A stretch of DNA of 35,682 bases from Calothrix sp. C42_A2020_038 (GCA_015272395.1 JACYLQ010000028.1:1-35682); one strand, 5' to 3'. Positions 1 through 7,920 are shown, numbered from the stretch's first letter. Numbers and translations: made by a program. The notes: generated by a model from the letters alone, not told the origin.

Positions 1-575
1 GAAGATTGCACCTTCTCGATTTTATGCCGGAAGTGCGTTGGTGCGAACAAGTTAGAAAAAGACAATGCGCAGTACAACCCCTCATTATAAAAAAATCAGG
101 TGTATAGTTATGTCTCAATCGGCGCCCGCTTTTTGAAAGCGCCAATGAGATTTATAGGGTTGAGCGACGCCACTCGCTCAACTTATGCTTTCATAGTTGC
201 TCATCTTATACTTACAGTTACAATTTATTACAAATTAACTTAGTACCAATGAACTTGTGACAGTTAGGGTGCGGAATGTGGGTTACAAATTGCGTTTGAA
301 ATCCGTGAGCGGATAGATATTTTCCAGATTAATCATATAATTTAGTATGTAATTCAGTCCTAATTTAGCATTTTAATAAATTTTAATTTGAGATGTCGCT
401 CAAAAATTAACAGCAATGCTCCAAGGGAACCATTACGCGAACTGACAATTCAGCGCAAGCTATCGCGGGACTAAATTTGGATGCGTGTAATATACTTCAG
501 AGCAGTAGATAATTATTGGCATATATTGGCAAAATTTGTCATAATCAAATAACACTTAGCCAAGGTCAATAGCCA
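1..575. other. Left-flank intergenic region, no supported gene
   Basis: No convincing gene is seen. Frame 1 is open from the window edge to a TAA at 88-90 and would end in NAQYNPSL; it could be the tail of a gene outside the window, but nothing confirms it. The rest is AT-rich, with a 9-bp hairpin at 159-182. Just before the ParD start, ATTGGCA occurs twice close together (about 514-531), which could be an operator for the antitoxin to bind; this is inference. Confidence 0.5.
159..182. repeat. Perfect 9-bp inverted repeat (hairpin)
   Basis: GTTGAGCGA and TCGCTCAAC are exact reverse complements separated by six bases. A T-rich stretch without a clean T-run follows, so this may be a weak terminator for a gene to the left or a dispersed palindrome. 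Confidence 0.5.
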
Positions 576-833
576 ATGACAACGCTGAACATTTCTTTGC
601 CTGAAGCTATGCGAGCTTTTATTGATTCCGAAGTAGCCAAGGGCGGTTACAGCACCGCGAGCGAGTATATTCGAGATTTAATCCGTCAAGCCCAAAAGAA
701 AGCCGAAGAAAAAAAGTTAGAAACTATGTTGTTAGAGGGCTTGGATAGTGGAGAACCAATTGAGGTGACAGATGAATGGTGGGAACAAAAACGAACTCAA
801 ATTATGCAACGTTTCCCACGGAAAAATAAATGA
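576..833 (+). CDS. parD: ParD/CopG-type antitoxin, orphan
   Basis: An 85-residue ribbon-helix-helix antitoxin. The N-terminal strand TTLNISLPEAMRAFIDSEV and the following GGYSTASEYIRDLIR helix pair are typical of ParD, which dimerises to bind its own promoter and neutralises a ParE RelE-fold toxin through its C-terminal tail. Length matches the family. ParE normally overlaps or directly follows parD, but here no ParE reading frame follows. Instead the gene converges with a minus-strand PIN-like gene whose 3' end overlaps it by 37 bases. The antitoxin therefore looks orphaned, perhaps by a deletion that removed parE. Confidence 0.85.
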   Translation: MTTLNISLPEAMRAFIDSEVAKGGYSTASEYIRDLIRQAQKKAEEKKLETMLLEGLDSGEPIEVTDEWWEQKRTQIMQRFPRKNK

Positions 834-1168
834 CGCGACGTATTATCATTACGCCCAAAGCAAGCGCATCCTGGAGTAATTGTATCCAACACGCTACGAG
901 CATCTGGCATCAAGGAAATTAAGTCAGAAAGCTTGTTACTGAGTGCTACAAGAACAACAACTGCCACTCCAGCTTGCTGTAAATTTTGTTGATAACGCAA
1001 ATTTTGATCTGTGGTAAGCAGAATCGTGAAACCCTCCTGACTCATAAGCCTCAGTAATTCACCGTTCTTTTTCCCTGACCATCCCATCTCGACAACTGTG
1101 CGTACTTCGTAATCGGCAAGCTCACGCTTTAAAGGACGTGGGGCACATTCATCCAGCAGAATTCGCAT
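797..1168 (-). CDS. DUF5615 PIN-like protein (putative toxin)
   Basis: A 123-residue protein beginning MRILLDECAPRPLKREL, with later acidic/polar motifs LLTTDQN and VVLVALSNKLSDL. This matches the DUF5615 PIN-like family, regularly paired with a DUF433 antitoxin-like protein and presumed to be an RNase-type toxin. The upstream DUF433 gene overlaps its start by 20 bases, the usual organisation. The body ends normally near LDTITPG, but the last roughly 23 residues (CACFGRN to the C-terminus) do not resemble a family ending and run into the 3' end of parD. The native stop was probably lost in a rearrangement. Function is inferred from family and neighbours. Confidence 0.75.
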   Translation of the reverse strand: MRILLDECAPRPLKRELADYEVRTVVEMGWSGKKNGELLRLMSQEGFTILLTTDQNLRYQQNLQQAGVAVVVLVALSNKLSDLISLMPDARSVLDTITPGCACFGRNDNTSRHLFFRGKRCII

Positions 1169-1376
1169 AGGCTGTCAACATTTCCTTTGCTAATTCAAGA
1201 GCTGCGATCGCTTGTTCTCGACTGACACTAGGAAAATGGTCTAGAAATACCTCTAATGAGTCACCAGCTTCAAGATAATCAAGCAGGGTTTTCATTGGTA
1301 CACGGGTTCCAACAAAAACAGGAGTTCCCCCCAAAATATCGGGGTCGCTATGAACAATGCGGGATGTTAATACCAT
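1149..1376 (-). CDS. DUF433 antitoxin-like protein
   Basis: A 75-residue DUF433 protein. The signature SDPDILGGTPVFVGTRVPMKT is followed by LLDYLEAGDSLEVFLDHFP and a helical end with EQAIAALELAKE. DUF433 has a winged-helix-like fold and is the usual upstream partner of DUF5615 proteins. The ATG at 1376 (MVLTSRIV) is preferred to an upstream in-frame start at 1448 because the extra 24 residues are not family-like and this start gives the normal length. The stop overlaps the DUF5615 start by 20 bases, so the pair should be translationally coupled. Confidence 0.8.
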   Translation of the reverse strand: MVLTSRIVHSDPDILGGTPVFVGTRVPMKTLLDYLEAGDSLEVFLDHFPSVSREQAIAALELAKEMLTAYANSAG

Positions 1377-1464
1377 GACAAACTTAGCCAAATGACTACA
1401 GACTTTGATTACAATTATACGGCGATCTATATGGCGACCGCTTACCAATTGCTGCTTTGAGTTC

Positions 1465-1734
1465 TTATTTGCTCACTGCATAGCAATAACAGTCTCGTGG
1501 CTCTTTGGACATATTCGGATGAATGAACCACCGCTTTAGTATCCCTTCTCTCTGCATTCCGACTTTTTCCATTACCCGTGCCGATGCAGGATTTTCGAGA
1601 TCACAAACAGCCCAGACTCGATAAATTTCATCTTGTCCTAAAGCCCAATCTATTAATACTTGGACAGCCTCTGGCATATATCCTTTACCCCACTCCGATT
1701 TTGCAAGAACATATCCTAACCTATTACGAAATAG
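1465..1734 (-). pseudogene. GNAT (RimJ/RimL-like) acetyltransferase C-terminal remnant
   Basis: The open frame encodes the acetyl-CoA-binding C-terminal half of a RimJ/RimL-type N-acetyltransferase: GYVLAKSEWGKGYMPEAVQ, then RVWAVCDLENPASARVMEK, VGMQREGIL and a normal C-terminus. The frame is blocked by a stop at 1735-1737, and the N-terminal half of the roughly 180-residue family is missing. An ATG at 1677 exists but would begin inside the cofactor-binding motif, so this is a remnant. No insertion sequence is seen at the break. Confidence 0.75.
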
Positions 1735-1737
1735 TTA

Positions 1738-2034
1738 GCGGATTAAAGCATCGTGACGCACAGAAACAATTAAAATCTTTTAAGGTGAAAATACACGCTT
1801 GCGCCATTACTTGGCACGCCTACATCGCAAAACATTGTGCTATTCCAAGTCAGTAGAGATGCTTAAATACTCAATCCGTTTGTGACTTCATTATCTAAAG
1901 TATAGAGAATTACCCGTGTTTAGTTGATTCATCCCGCATTTATGCAACGCCGATTTTTGATTTTTTATGTTAATTTTGGAGATGTAGAGATGCTTTTTGT
2001 CATCCCTAATTAGGTTTTAAATTTGGAGTGAGCA
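1738..2034. other. Intergenic region
   Basis: About 300 bases of AT-rich sequence between the acetyltransferase remnant and the VapB-like antitoxin. No gene, RNA or clear terminator was recognised. A possible Shine-Dalgarno (GGAGTGAGC) lies at its right end, just before the antitoxin ATG. Confidence 0.5.
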
Positions 2035-2286
2035 ATGCTTCAAAGCTACGAAGCCATTATTGAAAATGGTCAAGTTAGATGGCTAACAGATGCACCAAAA
2101 ATATCCAAAGCTCGCGTAATTGTAACGATTCTTTCGGATACTACGGCACAACCATCTCGAAGAGAAGCCGCACGTAGCGCGTCTACACGACGAACTCCTG
2201 CTAGTGCGATTGCTGGTAAAGGTAAAACATTGGGCGATTTGGTCAGTCCCATGATTGAGGAACAGGATTGGGAATGTCTCAAATAA
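2035..2286 (+). CDS. VapB-like antitoxin with in-frame inserted peptide
   Basis: An 83-residue protein of the cyanobacterial antitoxin family: MLQSYEAIIENGQVRWL, ARVIVTIL, and the conserved tail GKGKTLGDLVSPMIEEQDWE that is usually followed by a PIN toxin. The toxin start overlaps the end of this gene by 13 bases. Between PSRR and TPAS there are about ten extra residues (EAARSASTRR, nt 2164-2193), GC-richer than the surroundings and resembling a mobile palindromic repeat translated in frame. Flanking arginine codons look duplicated. The partner toxin is truncated, so the antitoxin may now act alone. The insertion is inferred from memory of the family, not an alignment. Confidence 0.75.
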   Translation: MLQSYEAIIENGQVRWLTDAPKISKARVIVTILSDTTAQPSRREAARSASTRRTPASAIAGKGKTLGDLVSPMIEEQDWECLK

Positions 2287-2354
2287 TCGTTCTCGATACC
2301 CATATTTGGATATGGTTTATTAATCAAGAGTTTGAGCGATTTCCATCCCATTGA
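2274..2354 (+). pseudogene. Truncated VapC-type PIN toxin fused to the CRISPR terminal repeat
   Basis: A reading frame starting inside the antitoxin 3' end reads MSQIIVLDTHIWIWFINQEF, the N-terminus of a PIN-domain RNase including the first catalytic Asp (LDTH). After ERFPSH it stops at TGA within the first CRISPR repeat. A VapC toxin is usually about 130 residues, so only the first fifth remains. The 4-base-offset overlap with the antitoxin is typical of vapBC operons. The rest of the gene is absent; the CRISPR array occupies its place. Confidence 0.85.
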
Positions 2355-3257
2355 CGGGGAATTGTTTAAAAACCAACTCCATTTCTTCATCGGATTGGGA
2401 AGTTTTCGGTTTTTGTTTCCATCCCCTTGACGGGGAATTGTTTAAAAACTTTCGGTTAGAGATGCGCGTCGTTTGGGATGGCTTGTTTCCATCCCCTTGA
2501 CGGGGAATTGTTTAAAAACTGGTTTTTTTTGCGTTAAGATTTACCTATCACCAAAAATTTCGTTTCCATCCCCTTGACGGGGAATTGTTTAAAAACATGT
2601 ATCGGTTACTGCGTATTTCTATCTAAGAGATATGTTGTTTCCATCCCCTTGACGGGGAATTGTTTAAAAACAATTGGAATGGGAATTTGACTGAAAACAT
2701 ATCTTCGGTTTCCATCCCCTTGACGGGGAATTGTTTAAAAACCCGCAATGGTTATTGGTGGGTTGCTTGCAGCTTCCAATCCGTTTCCATCCCCTTGACG
2801 GGGAATTGTTTAAAAACTCTCAATAGCGCGCAAGCGTTGTGGTGGAAGTAGAATTGTTTCCATCCCCTTGACGGGGAATTGTTTAAAAACGAGAAACCAA
2901 CTCCTCGTGAGGTTGTTGACAAAAATAGTTTCCATCCCCTTGACGGGGAATTGTTTAAAAACTGGTGCCGACAACGCCCACGATTTGGACTCCTCCAAAA
3001 GGTTTCCATCCCCTTGACGGGGAATTGTTTAAAAACTTAAACGAAAAAGAAACAGTTCCACAAGGAGTTATTGTATTAGTTTCCATCCCCTTGACGGGGA
3101 ATTGTTTAAAAACAAAAATATTACTAGCCCACGGGCTAGTAATATTTCTGGTTTCCATCCCCTTGACGGGGAATTGTTTAAAAACGGTGTCGTGGAAGAA
3201 TTTTAATCCAAGGTTTAGTCGAGTTTCCATCCCCTTGACGGGGAATTGTTTAAAAAC
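2339..3257 (-). CRISPR. CRISPR array, 13 repeats and 12 spacers, no cas genes nearby
   Basis: Thirteen 35-nt repeats start at 2339, 2415, 2485, 2562, 2637, 2708, 2783, 2856, 2928, 3002, 3079, 3151 and 3223. Spacers are 35-42 nt. On the plus strand the repeat begins GTTTCCATCC and ends GTTTAAAAAC. Twelve copies look identical; the copy at 2339 differs at its first base and by C-to-A in the internal CCCC, marking the trailer end. On the minus strand the repeat ends GATGGAAAC, matching the 5' handle of many cyanobacterial crRNAs, with a CCCC/GGGG stem. So the array is inferred to be transcribed leftward from a leader right of 3257. No cas gene is in the window, so the type cannot be fixed. Small open frames across the array are translations of repeats. 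Confidence 0.97.
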
Positions 3258-3540
3258 CCTACCCATTTTAAACCCTTACAGCAAGAGACTTTCGGAAGCT
3301 GTTTTCGCGGGGGTCTGAATTAACTGTCAATAAGCGCAAATTATTGACAAAATTTGACTATCACGGGCACATCAAACGTTTATGTAGTGAGCGATTTGCG
3401 GGGGTCAACGATAGAATCAGGGTTTCAGGGATTGTTCTACCCCCGCGAAAAATTTGCGTGTGGGTAGTAAAAACAGAAACTATTACCTTCAATTTGGAAC
3501 GTGATATTAACTTTTCAAGGTTCTAGGCTAACACCTAAGA
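3258..3540 (-). promoter_or_regulatory. Putative CRISPR leader
   Basis: The non-coding region next to the undegenerate end of the array. GCGGGGGTC occurs twice (about 3307 and 3399) and its complement ACCCCCGCG once (about 3440). A perfect 9-bp inverted repeat, TGTCAATAA/TTATTGACA, lies at 3325-3349 and includes TTGACA-like elements. Position and orientation suit a leader with promoter and integration signals, but no transcription start can be read. Confidence 0.55.
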
Positions 3541-3810
3541 GTATACTAAATCACCCCAAATATGCAATACTCCTGGGAAGTAAAAAGGGAATCCCAATAT
3601 CTCAAGAAAGGTGATTTTACAAGGACGTGTTGTTTATCGCACTACGAATCTCTGCTTTTTAAGTCTTTGGTTTTACCTGATTCGGTTAACACCAATCTTG
3701 CACTTATAGGTAAAAATTACTAATAGCAAGTTTGAATGTTGAAGTTTGTTGAAATTTGTTTGTGGCGCCATGCACCCTGTGTTCAATTTATTACTTAAGC
3801 ACCAATAAGA
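3541..3810. other. Intergenic region right of the leader
   Basis: No gene is recognised between the putative leader and the end of exbD. The sequence is AT-rich, with a GGCGCC palindrome near 3765. Confidence 0.4.
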
Positions 3811-4218
3811 TTATAGTTTTTGGGTTGCAACGGCAATACGTACACCTGCTACCTGACGCAGGTTGTCCATAACTGCTATTACTCTTCCGTAGTTACTGTT
3901 TTCGTCTGCACTAACTATGACTAATGCTTCTTGATTATCACTAATTAAGCCTTGAATTTCTTCGGTTAAACTATTTATATCTGTTTTTTTTCCATTGATA
4001 CTAATTTGTCCTTGTGGGTCTACAGTAACAGTAATCGGCGCCTCGTTGATGGCTTGTTGTTGAGAAGTTGCAGCTTTTGGTAAGTTAACAGGTAATCCTT
4101 CGGTGCGCGTTAATGATAGGCTGGAAAATATAAAAAATGTTAATATAGCAAATACAACATCAATCATAGGCACGATGTTAATCTGTGCTGGAACATCTGG
4201 TTCATCAGGAAGACGCAT
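3811..4218 (-). CDS. exbD: ExbD/TolR-family biopolymer transport protein
   Basis: A 135-residue inner-membrane protein with one N-terminal transmembrane helix (about residues 14-36) and a periplasmic domain. The helix carries the essential Asp in VPMIDVVFAILTFFIF, the proton-conducting residue of the ExbD/TolR family. With ExbB it forms a proton-driven motor that energises outer-membrane transport through TonB or a related protein. It begins two bases after the exbB stop, so the two genes are co-transcribed. No tonB or TonB-dependent receptor lies nearby, so the energised process is unknown. TolR is an alternative name. Confidence 0.9.
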   Translation of the reverse strand: MRLPDEPDVPAQINIVPMIDVVFAILTFFIFSSLSLTRTEGLPVNLPKAATSQQQAINEAPITVTVDPQGQISINGKKTDINSLTEEIQGLISDNQEALVIVSADENSNYGRVIAVMDNLRQVAGVRIAVATQKL

Positions 4219-4220
4219 GT

Positions 4221-4856
4221 CTATTGTTCTCCTTTTTCGTAACGGCGCCGATAAAGCAATTCTAATTGTCCACCATGTTCTTGAATAAATGCCATCTGAC
4301 GTTGATGCAATCCTCTAAAAGTATTCGCAAATAACAGCGTAAAAATTGCTACAACTAGCCCGGATGCAGTTGAAACAAGCGCTTCGCTTATCCCACCTGT
4401 AACACTAGTAGTTTGAGTACCACCAATATCACCGATATTCAAGGATGCAAAGGAAGTAATTAATCCTAGAACTGTACCTAAAAGGCCCAGTAAAGGCGCC
4501 AGTGAGATAACTGTATCAAAAATATTTTGAAAGCGTTTGAGAATTGGTATTTCTGCTTGTGCTGCACTTTCGAGCGCAAGTCGAAACTCGTCGGGAGTTG
4601 CATCTTCGAGTTCGAGTGCTGCAAGAAATATGCGAACAACTGGTAAATCTGTGTTTTGGTTGAGTTTATCAAAAGTACTAACTACATTATTGTGTTTGTA
4701 CAGATTTAAAACTTCCTTAACAACTCGGTCTTGGCGCCCGTTGATTTGCATCCAGAATAACACACGCTCAATAATCAACGACACCACTAACACCGAAAAA
4801 CCTAACAGGGGAAACATTACAACCCCACCCGCAGAAAATATGTTACCAATTCCCAT
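4221..4856 (-). CDS. exbB: ExbB/TolQ/MotA-family proton channel protein
   Basis: A 211-residue polytopic membrane protein with three hydrophobic helices, roughly residues 10-32, 113-140 and 155-180. The conserved block LAPLLGLLGTVLGLITSF and the later SEALVSTASGLVVAI are hallmarks of ExbB/TolQ. It forms the pentameric stator around the ExbD dimer. The ATG at 4856 gives normal length and precedes a hydrophobic N-terminus. It is first of a two-gene operon with exbD. No clear Fur site was found in the roughly 270 bases upstream. Confidence 0.9.
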   Translation of the reverse strand: MGIGNIFSAGGVVMFPLLGFSVLVVSLIIERVLFWMQINGRQDRVVKEVLNLYKHNNVVSTFDKLNQNTDLPVVRIFLAALELEDATPDEFRLALESAAQAEIPILKRFQNIFDTVISLAPLLGLLGTVLGLITSFASLNIGDIGGTQTTSVTGGISEALVSTASGLVVAIFTLLFANTFRGLHQRQMAFIQEHGGQLELLYRRRYEKGEQ

Positions 4857-5124
4857 ACGTTGCTCTTATTTAATAAACACTAGCCTAGGGTAGCAGATTG
4901 TTGATGTCGAAGAAGTTTATGACCGATATTCGTAAGCACCGAATCTGCAATTGCAATTGCTTCTGCGAAGATTTTTCATCTGCAACGCTCACCTCAAAGA
5001 AGTACAAATTATTACTAATGGAAGTATCTTCGGTATCCAATTACAACCGAGCTTATGACAGTTTCCAAATTGTAACGTTTGTAACAATATCTTCAATTCG
5101 CGATTTGAGTCACTAACATTAACA
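4857..5124. other. Intergenic region upstream of exbB
   Basis: This stretch should contain the exbB promoter. A GCAATTGCAATTGC palindromic run lies near 4950. No supported gene was found. Confidence 0.4.
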
Positions 5125-5967
5125 TTAGAAGCGACGAGCTAATAATCCATGTTTAGGTGCAAATACCATTGCGACGAAAAATAAGATTGTGAGTAAAACA
5201 ACAATACAACCACCTGTGGCGCCATCTAAGTAATAACTAATATACGTTCCAAAAACGCAGGAGAATACACTAGCAAAAATTGCGGTGCCAATCATATAGT
5301 TGAAGCGGTCACTCATTAGGTAAGCAATAGCTCCCGGTGTTACTAACATGGAAACAACTAAAATAATACCGACAGCTTGTAATGCTGCTACCACAGTTAG
5401 TGACATCAGCGAAAGAAACATGTAATAGAGGAACTGAGTATTAATACCAATAGAACGGGCGTGATTTGGGTCAAAACAGAATAGCAGTAAATCTTTTTGG
5501 AATACAAAGACAGTAGCAAGTGTAATAATACTAACGATAACAGTTTGAATTATATCTCCATTAGAAATACCAAGTACATTTCCAAACAAAATATGAAATA
5601 AATCAACATTACTACGCGCTCTGGAAATAAGTACTAGACCGAATGCAAAAAACCCAGTAAAGATAACACCAATTACAGCATCTTCCTTCACACGAGTTTT
5701 TTCTTTTACAAAACCAATTGTCACAGTTGTAGCATAGCCAAAAATAAAAGCACCAATTGCAAACGGAATACCTGCCATGTAGGAAATAACTACACCAGGA
5801 ACAACAGCATGAGAGATAGCATCTCCCATCAGCGACCAACCTTTTAAAGTAACATAACAAGAAAGTACGGCACAAACAACACCAACTAAAGCACTAACAC
5901 ATACCGCTTTAACCATGAACTCATATTGAAAAGGAGTTGTTAACCATTGCCAAACAGATAAAATCAT
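5125..5967 (-). CDS. mntB: Manganese ABC transporter permease
   Basis: A 280-residue permease of the ZnuB/MntB (ABC-3) family with about eight to nine membrane helices. Family blocks include LKGWSLMGDAISHAVVPG near residues 42-59 and VGIILVVSMLVTPGAIAYL near 200-218. It forms the membrane channel for a divalent metal, taking substrate from the binding protein and powered by the upstream ATPase. It is the last gene of a three-gene operon, separated from the ATPase gene by 64 bases with heptamer repeats. Manganese is assigned from the binding protein; zinc or iron cannot be excluded. Confidence 0.88.
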   Translation of the reverse strand: MILSVWQWLTTPFQYEFMVKAVCVSALVGVVCAVLSCYVTLKGWSLMGDAISHAVVPGVVISYMAGIPFAIGAFIFGYATTVTIGFVKEKTRVKEDAVIGVIFTGFFAFGLVLISRARSNVDLFHILFGNVLGISNGDIIQTVIVSIITLATVFVFQKDLLLFCFDPNHARSIGINTQFLYYMFLSLMSLTVVAALQAVGIILVVSMLVTPGAIAYLMSDRFNYMIGTAIFASVFSCVFGTYISYYLDGATGGCIVVLLTILFFVAMVFAPKHGLLARRF

Positions 5968-5968
5968 A

Positions 5969-6003
5969 GGATTTTGGATTTTGGATTTTAGATTTTAGAT
6001 TAT
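5969..6003. repeat. Heptanucleotide tandem repeat (STRR-like)
   Basis: Five consecutive 7-mers: GGATTTT three times, AGATTTT, then AGATTAT. They lie directly before the mntB start codon, between mntA and mntB. The same heptamer family recurs near 10827-10857, inside rnpB and just before rnc. Confidence 0.85.
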
Positions 6004-6031
6004 CCTTATTTCATAAATGAGTAACATCCAT

Positions 6032-6808
6032 CTAATCAATGTCTCGGTGAGAGATTGAAGACTCATAAAAACTACGATGATGCAAAACTCCACCAAAAGT
6101 CATAGCTAAATTATTTTCGGTAAATACATCTTTAATTGAACCATAGGCAAGAACTGTTCTATTAATAAAAACAACTTGGTCACAAAAAGTCGAAATTGAT
6201 GCCAAATCATGGGTAGAAATTAAAATTGTATGTCCTTGGTTTCGTAAAGTCATCAACACTTCAATAATTGCCTTTTCTGTATTTGCATCAACTCCTGTAA
6301 ACGGCTCATCCAACAACATCACCGTTCCTTGTTGTGCCAACGCCCGCGCGAGAAATACTCGTTTGCGTTGTCCACCCGAAAGTTCCCCTATTTGGCGCCG
6401 ACGTAACGAGTACATATCAACTCTTTCAAGAGTATCACGGACTATTTGACAATCATTTGAATTAGGAATTCGCAACCAATTCATATGTCCGTAGCGTCCC
6501 ATCATTACCACATCTTCTACGCTTACAGGGAAATTCCAGTCCACATCTTCCGACTGAGGTACATAAGCAACTATTTGCTGCTGTTGTGCTTTACGAACTG
6601 GCAATTCGTAAATCAATACCCGTCCTTGCTGAGGTACTAAAAAACCCATAATCGCTTTGAATAAAGTAGATTTACCGCCCCCGTTTGGACCAACTAATGC
6701 TGCTATACATCCACGCTTTAAATCGAAAGTTGCATTATGTAATACCACTTTCTCGTGATAAGCAACCGTCATATCTTTAACTTGGATAGCAATAGTTTCT
6801 GTTTTCAT
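6032..6808 (-). CDS. mntA: Manganese ABC transporter ATP-binding protein
   Basis: A 258-residue ABC ATPase with Walker A GPNGGGKST (40-48), signature LSGGQ (143-147), Walker B VMLLDE (163-168) and a switch histidine in STHD. The Q-loop region reads VPQSEDVDWNFPVSVEDVV, characteristic of metal-type ABC importers of the ZnuC/MntA class. It drives metal uptake through the MntB permease. It lies between mntC (68 bases upstream) and mntB (64 bases downstream), all on the minus strand. Symbols follow cyanobacterial use, in which MntA is the ATPase. Confidence 0.88.
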   Translation of the reverse strand: MKTETIAIQVKDMTVAYHEKVVLHNATFDLKRGCIAALVGPNGGGKSTLFKAIMGFLVPQQGRVLIYELPVRKAQQQQIVAYVPQSEDVDWNFPVSVEDVVMMGRYGHMNWLRIPNSNDCQIVRDTLERVDMYSLRRRQIGELSGGQRKRVFLARALAQQGTVMLLDEPFTGVDANTEKAIIEVLMTLRNQGHTILISTHDLASISTFCDQVVFINRTVLAYGSIKDVFTENNLAMTFGGVLHHRSFYESSISHRDID

Positions 6809-6876
6809 ATATTAAATACTCATATTATCTAGCTTTGTGTGGGATCATTTGAAAAAAATAAACTCTCTTTATTTTT

Positions 6877-7848
6877 CTACTTTTTACCTTTATTTTGTCC
6901 CAATAGTCCCCGTACCAATGTATTGGCGTTGTATCTCTGAAGGTCTAAAAACGTGGCAGCAGGTTTACCAGGTTCAGATAGCGAGTCAACATACAACACA
7001 CCAGCAAAAGTAGAACCACTTTCGCGCGCTACTTGCCTCTGTGCTTTATCGCTAACTGTTGTTTCGCAAAAAACTGCTGGAATGTTATTTTTCCTAACTG
7101 TGTCAATAACTTTAGCTATTTGCTGTGGGGTTGCCTGTTGCTCGGAATTAACTGCCCATAAATATGCTTCTTGTAAACCATAATCGCGCACCATATAAGA
7201 AAAAGCTCCTTCGCAACTAACTAAATACCTCTGGTTTGGAGGTAAAGTTGCTAGCTGAGTTTTAACTTCTTGTCCAACTTGTTGCAACTTTTCAATATAA
7301 GCTTTAGCATTAGCGTTGTAAGTTTCTTCATTAGCAGGGTCAAGCTGTACAAAAGCTTTGCGAATATTCTCTATATATATAGTTGCCTCACTAGGAGACA
7401 TCCAAGCATGAGGGTTTGGTTGGTTAAGATAAGAACCATTTGCAATTGCAATTGGTCTTACTCCTTCACTGAGATTAACTGAGGTGACATTCCTTACCCC
7501 TCCCATAAATCTTTCCAACCATCGCTCCAACCCCAGACCATTAAACAAGACTAAATCAGCTTCCTGCGCGCGTTTAATATCGCTGGGTGTCGGTTCATAG
7601 TCATGAATTTCTGCTCCTGGTCTGGTTATAGATTCTACTACTAACTTATCCCCTGCTACATTTCGAGCCATATCTGCCAAAATCGTAAAGGTTGTTAGCA
7701 CCTTTTTCCTACCATCATTTTGACGTGATGATAAAGAATTTTGTGATTCTATGGAATCAATATTCTGGCTTTGAGTTGAGGTACACCCAAATAAAAGTCC
7801 TATCAGTATTATCAATACAATACCTACAGACCGAGTTGGCTTATTCAT
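6877..7848 (-). CDS. mntC: Manganese-binding lipoprotein of ABC transporter
   Basis: A 323-residue cluster A-I metal-binding protein. The ATG at 7848 is chosen because it places a lipoprotein signal (VLIILIGLLFGC) at the N-terminus; an in-frame start at 7893 would bury it. Likely metal ligands are His in AEIHDYEP, His in PHAWMSP, Glu in SCEGAFSYMVRDYG, and Asp in YVDSLSEPG. Glu as third ligand, and lack of a His-rich loop, favour manganese (or iron) over zinc, since ZnuA proteins have His there. First gene of the mntC-mntA-mntB operon. A Fur-like AT-rich site lies upstream. Confidence 0.88.
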   Translation of the reverse strand: MNKPTRSVGIVLIILIGLLFGCTSTQSQNIDSIESQNSLSSRQNDGRKKVLTTFTILADMARNVAGDKLVVESITRPGAEIHDYEPTPSDIKRAQEADLVLFNGLGLERWLERFMGGVRNVTSVNLSEGVRPIAIANGSYLNQPNPHAWMSPSEATIYIENIRKAFVQLDPANEETYNANAKAYIEKLQQVGQEVKTQLATLPPNQRYLVSCEGAFSYMVRDYGLQEAYLWAVNSEQQATPQQIAKVIDTVRKNNIPAVFCETTVSDKAQRQVARESGSTFAGVLYVDSLSEPGKPAATFLDLQRYNANTLVRGLLGQNKGKK

Positions 7849-7920
7849 AACTAACTCTTGATGATTTACCACCCTTATTGCAATTGTTCGCAATTAGTTG
7901 GTAAAAATTTAATCATTTTT

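Noticed and set aside
1-90. Open frame from the left edge ending NAQYNPSL
   Set aside because: Only 29 codons with no recognisable family; another frame is equally plausible.
1578-1856. 92-codon plus-strand frame over the GNAT remnant
   Set aside because: It is the complement of the acetyltransferase remnant plus AT-rich intergenic sequence.
2660-3318. Several overlapping open frames across the repeat array on both strands
   Set aside because: They translate CRISPR repeats (recurring VSIPLTGNCLKT or VFKQFPVKGMET) and are not genes.
4898-5116. 72-codon plus-strand frame upstream of exbB
   Set aside because: No homology recognised, low-complexity composition, and it lies antisense in what should be the exbB promoter region.
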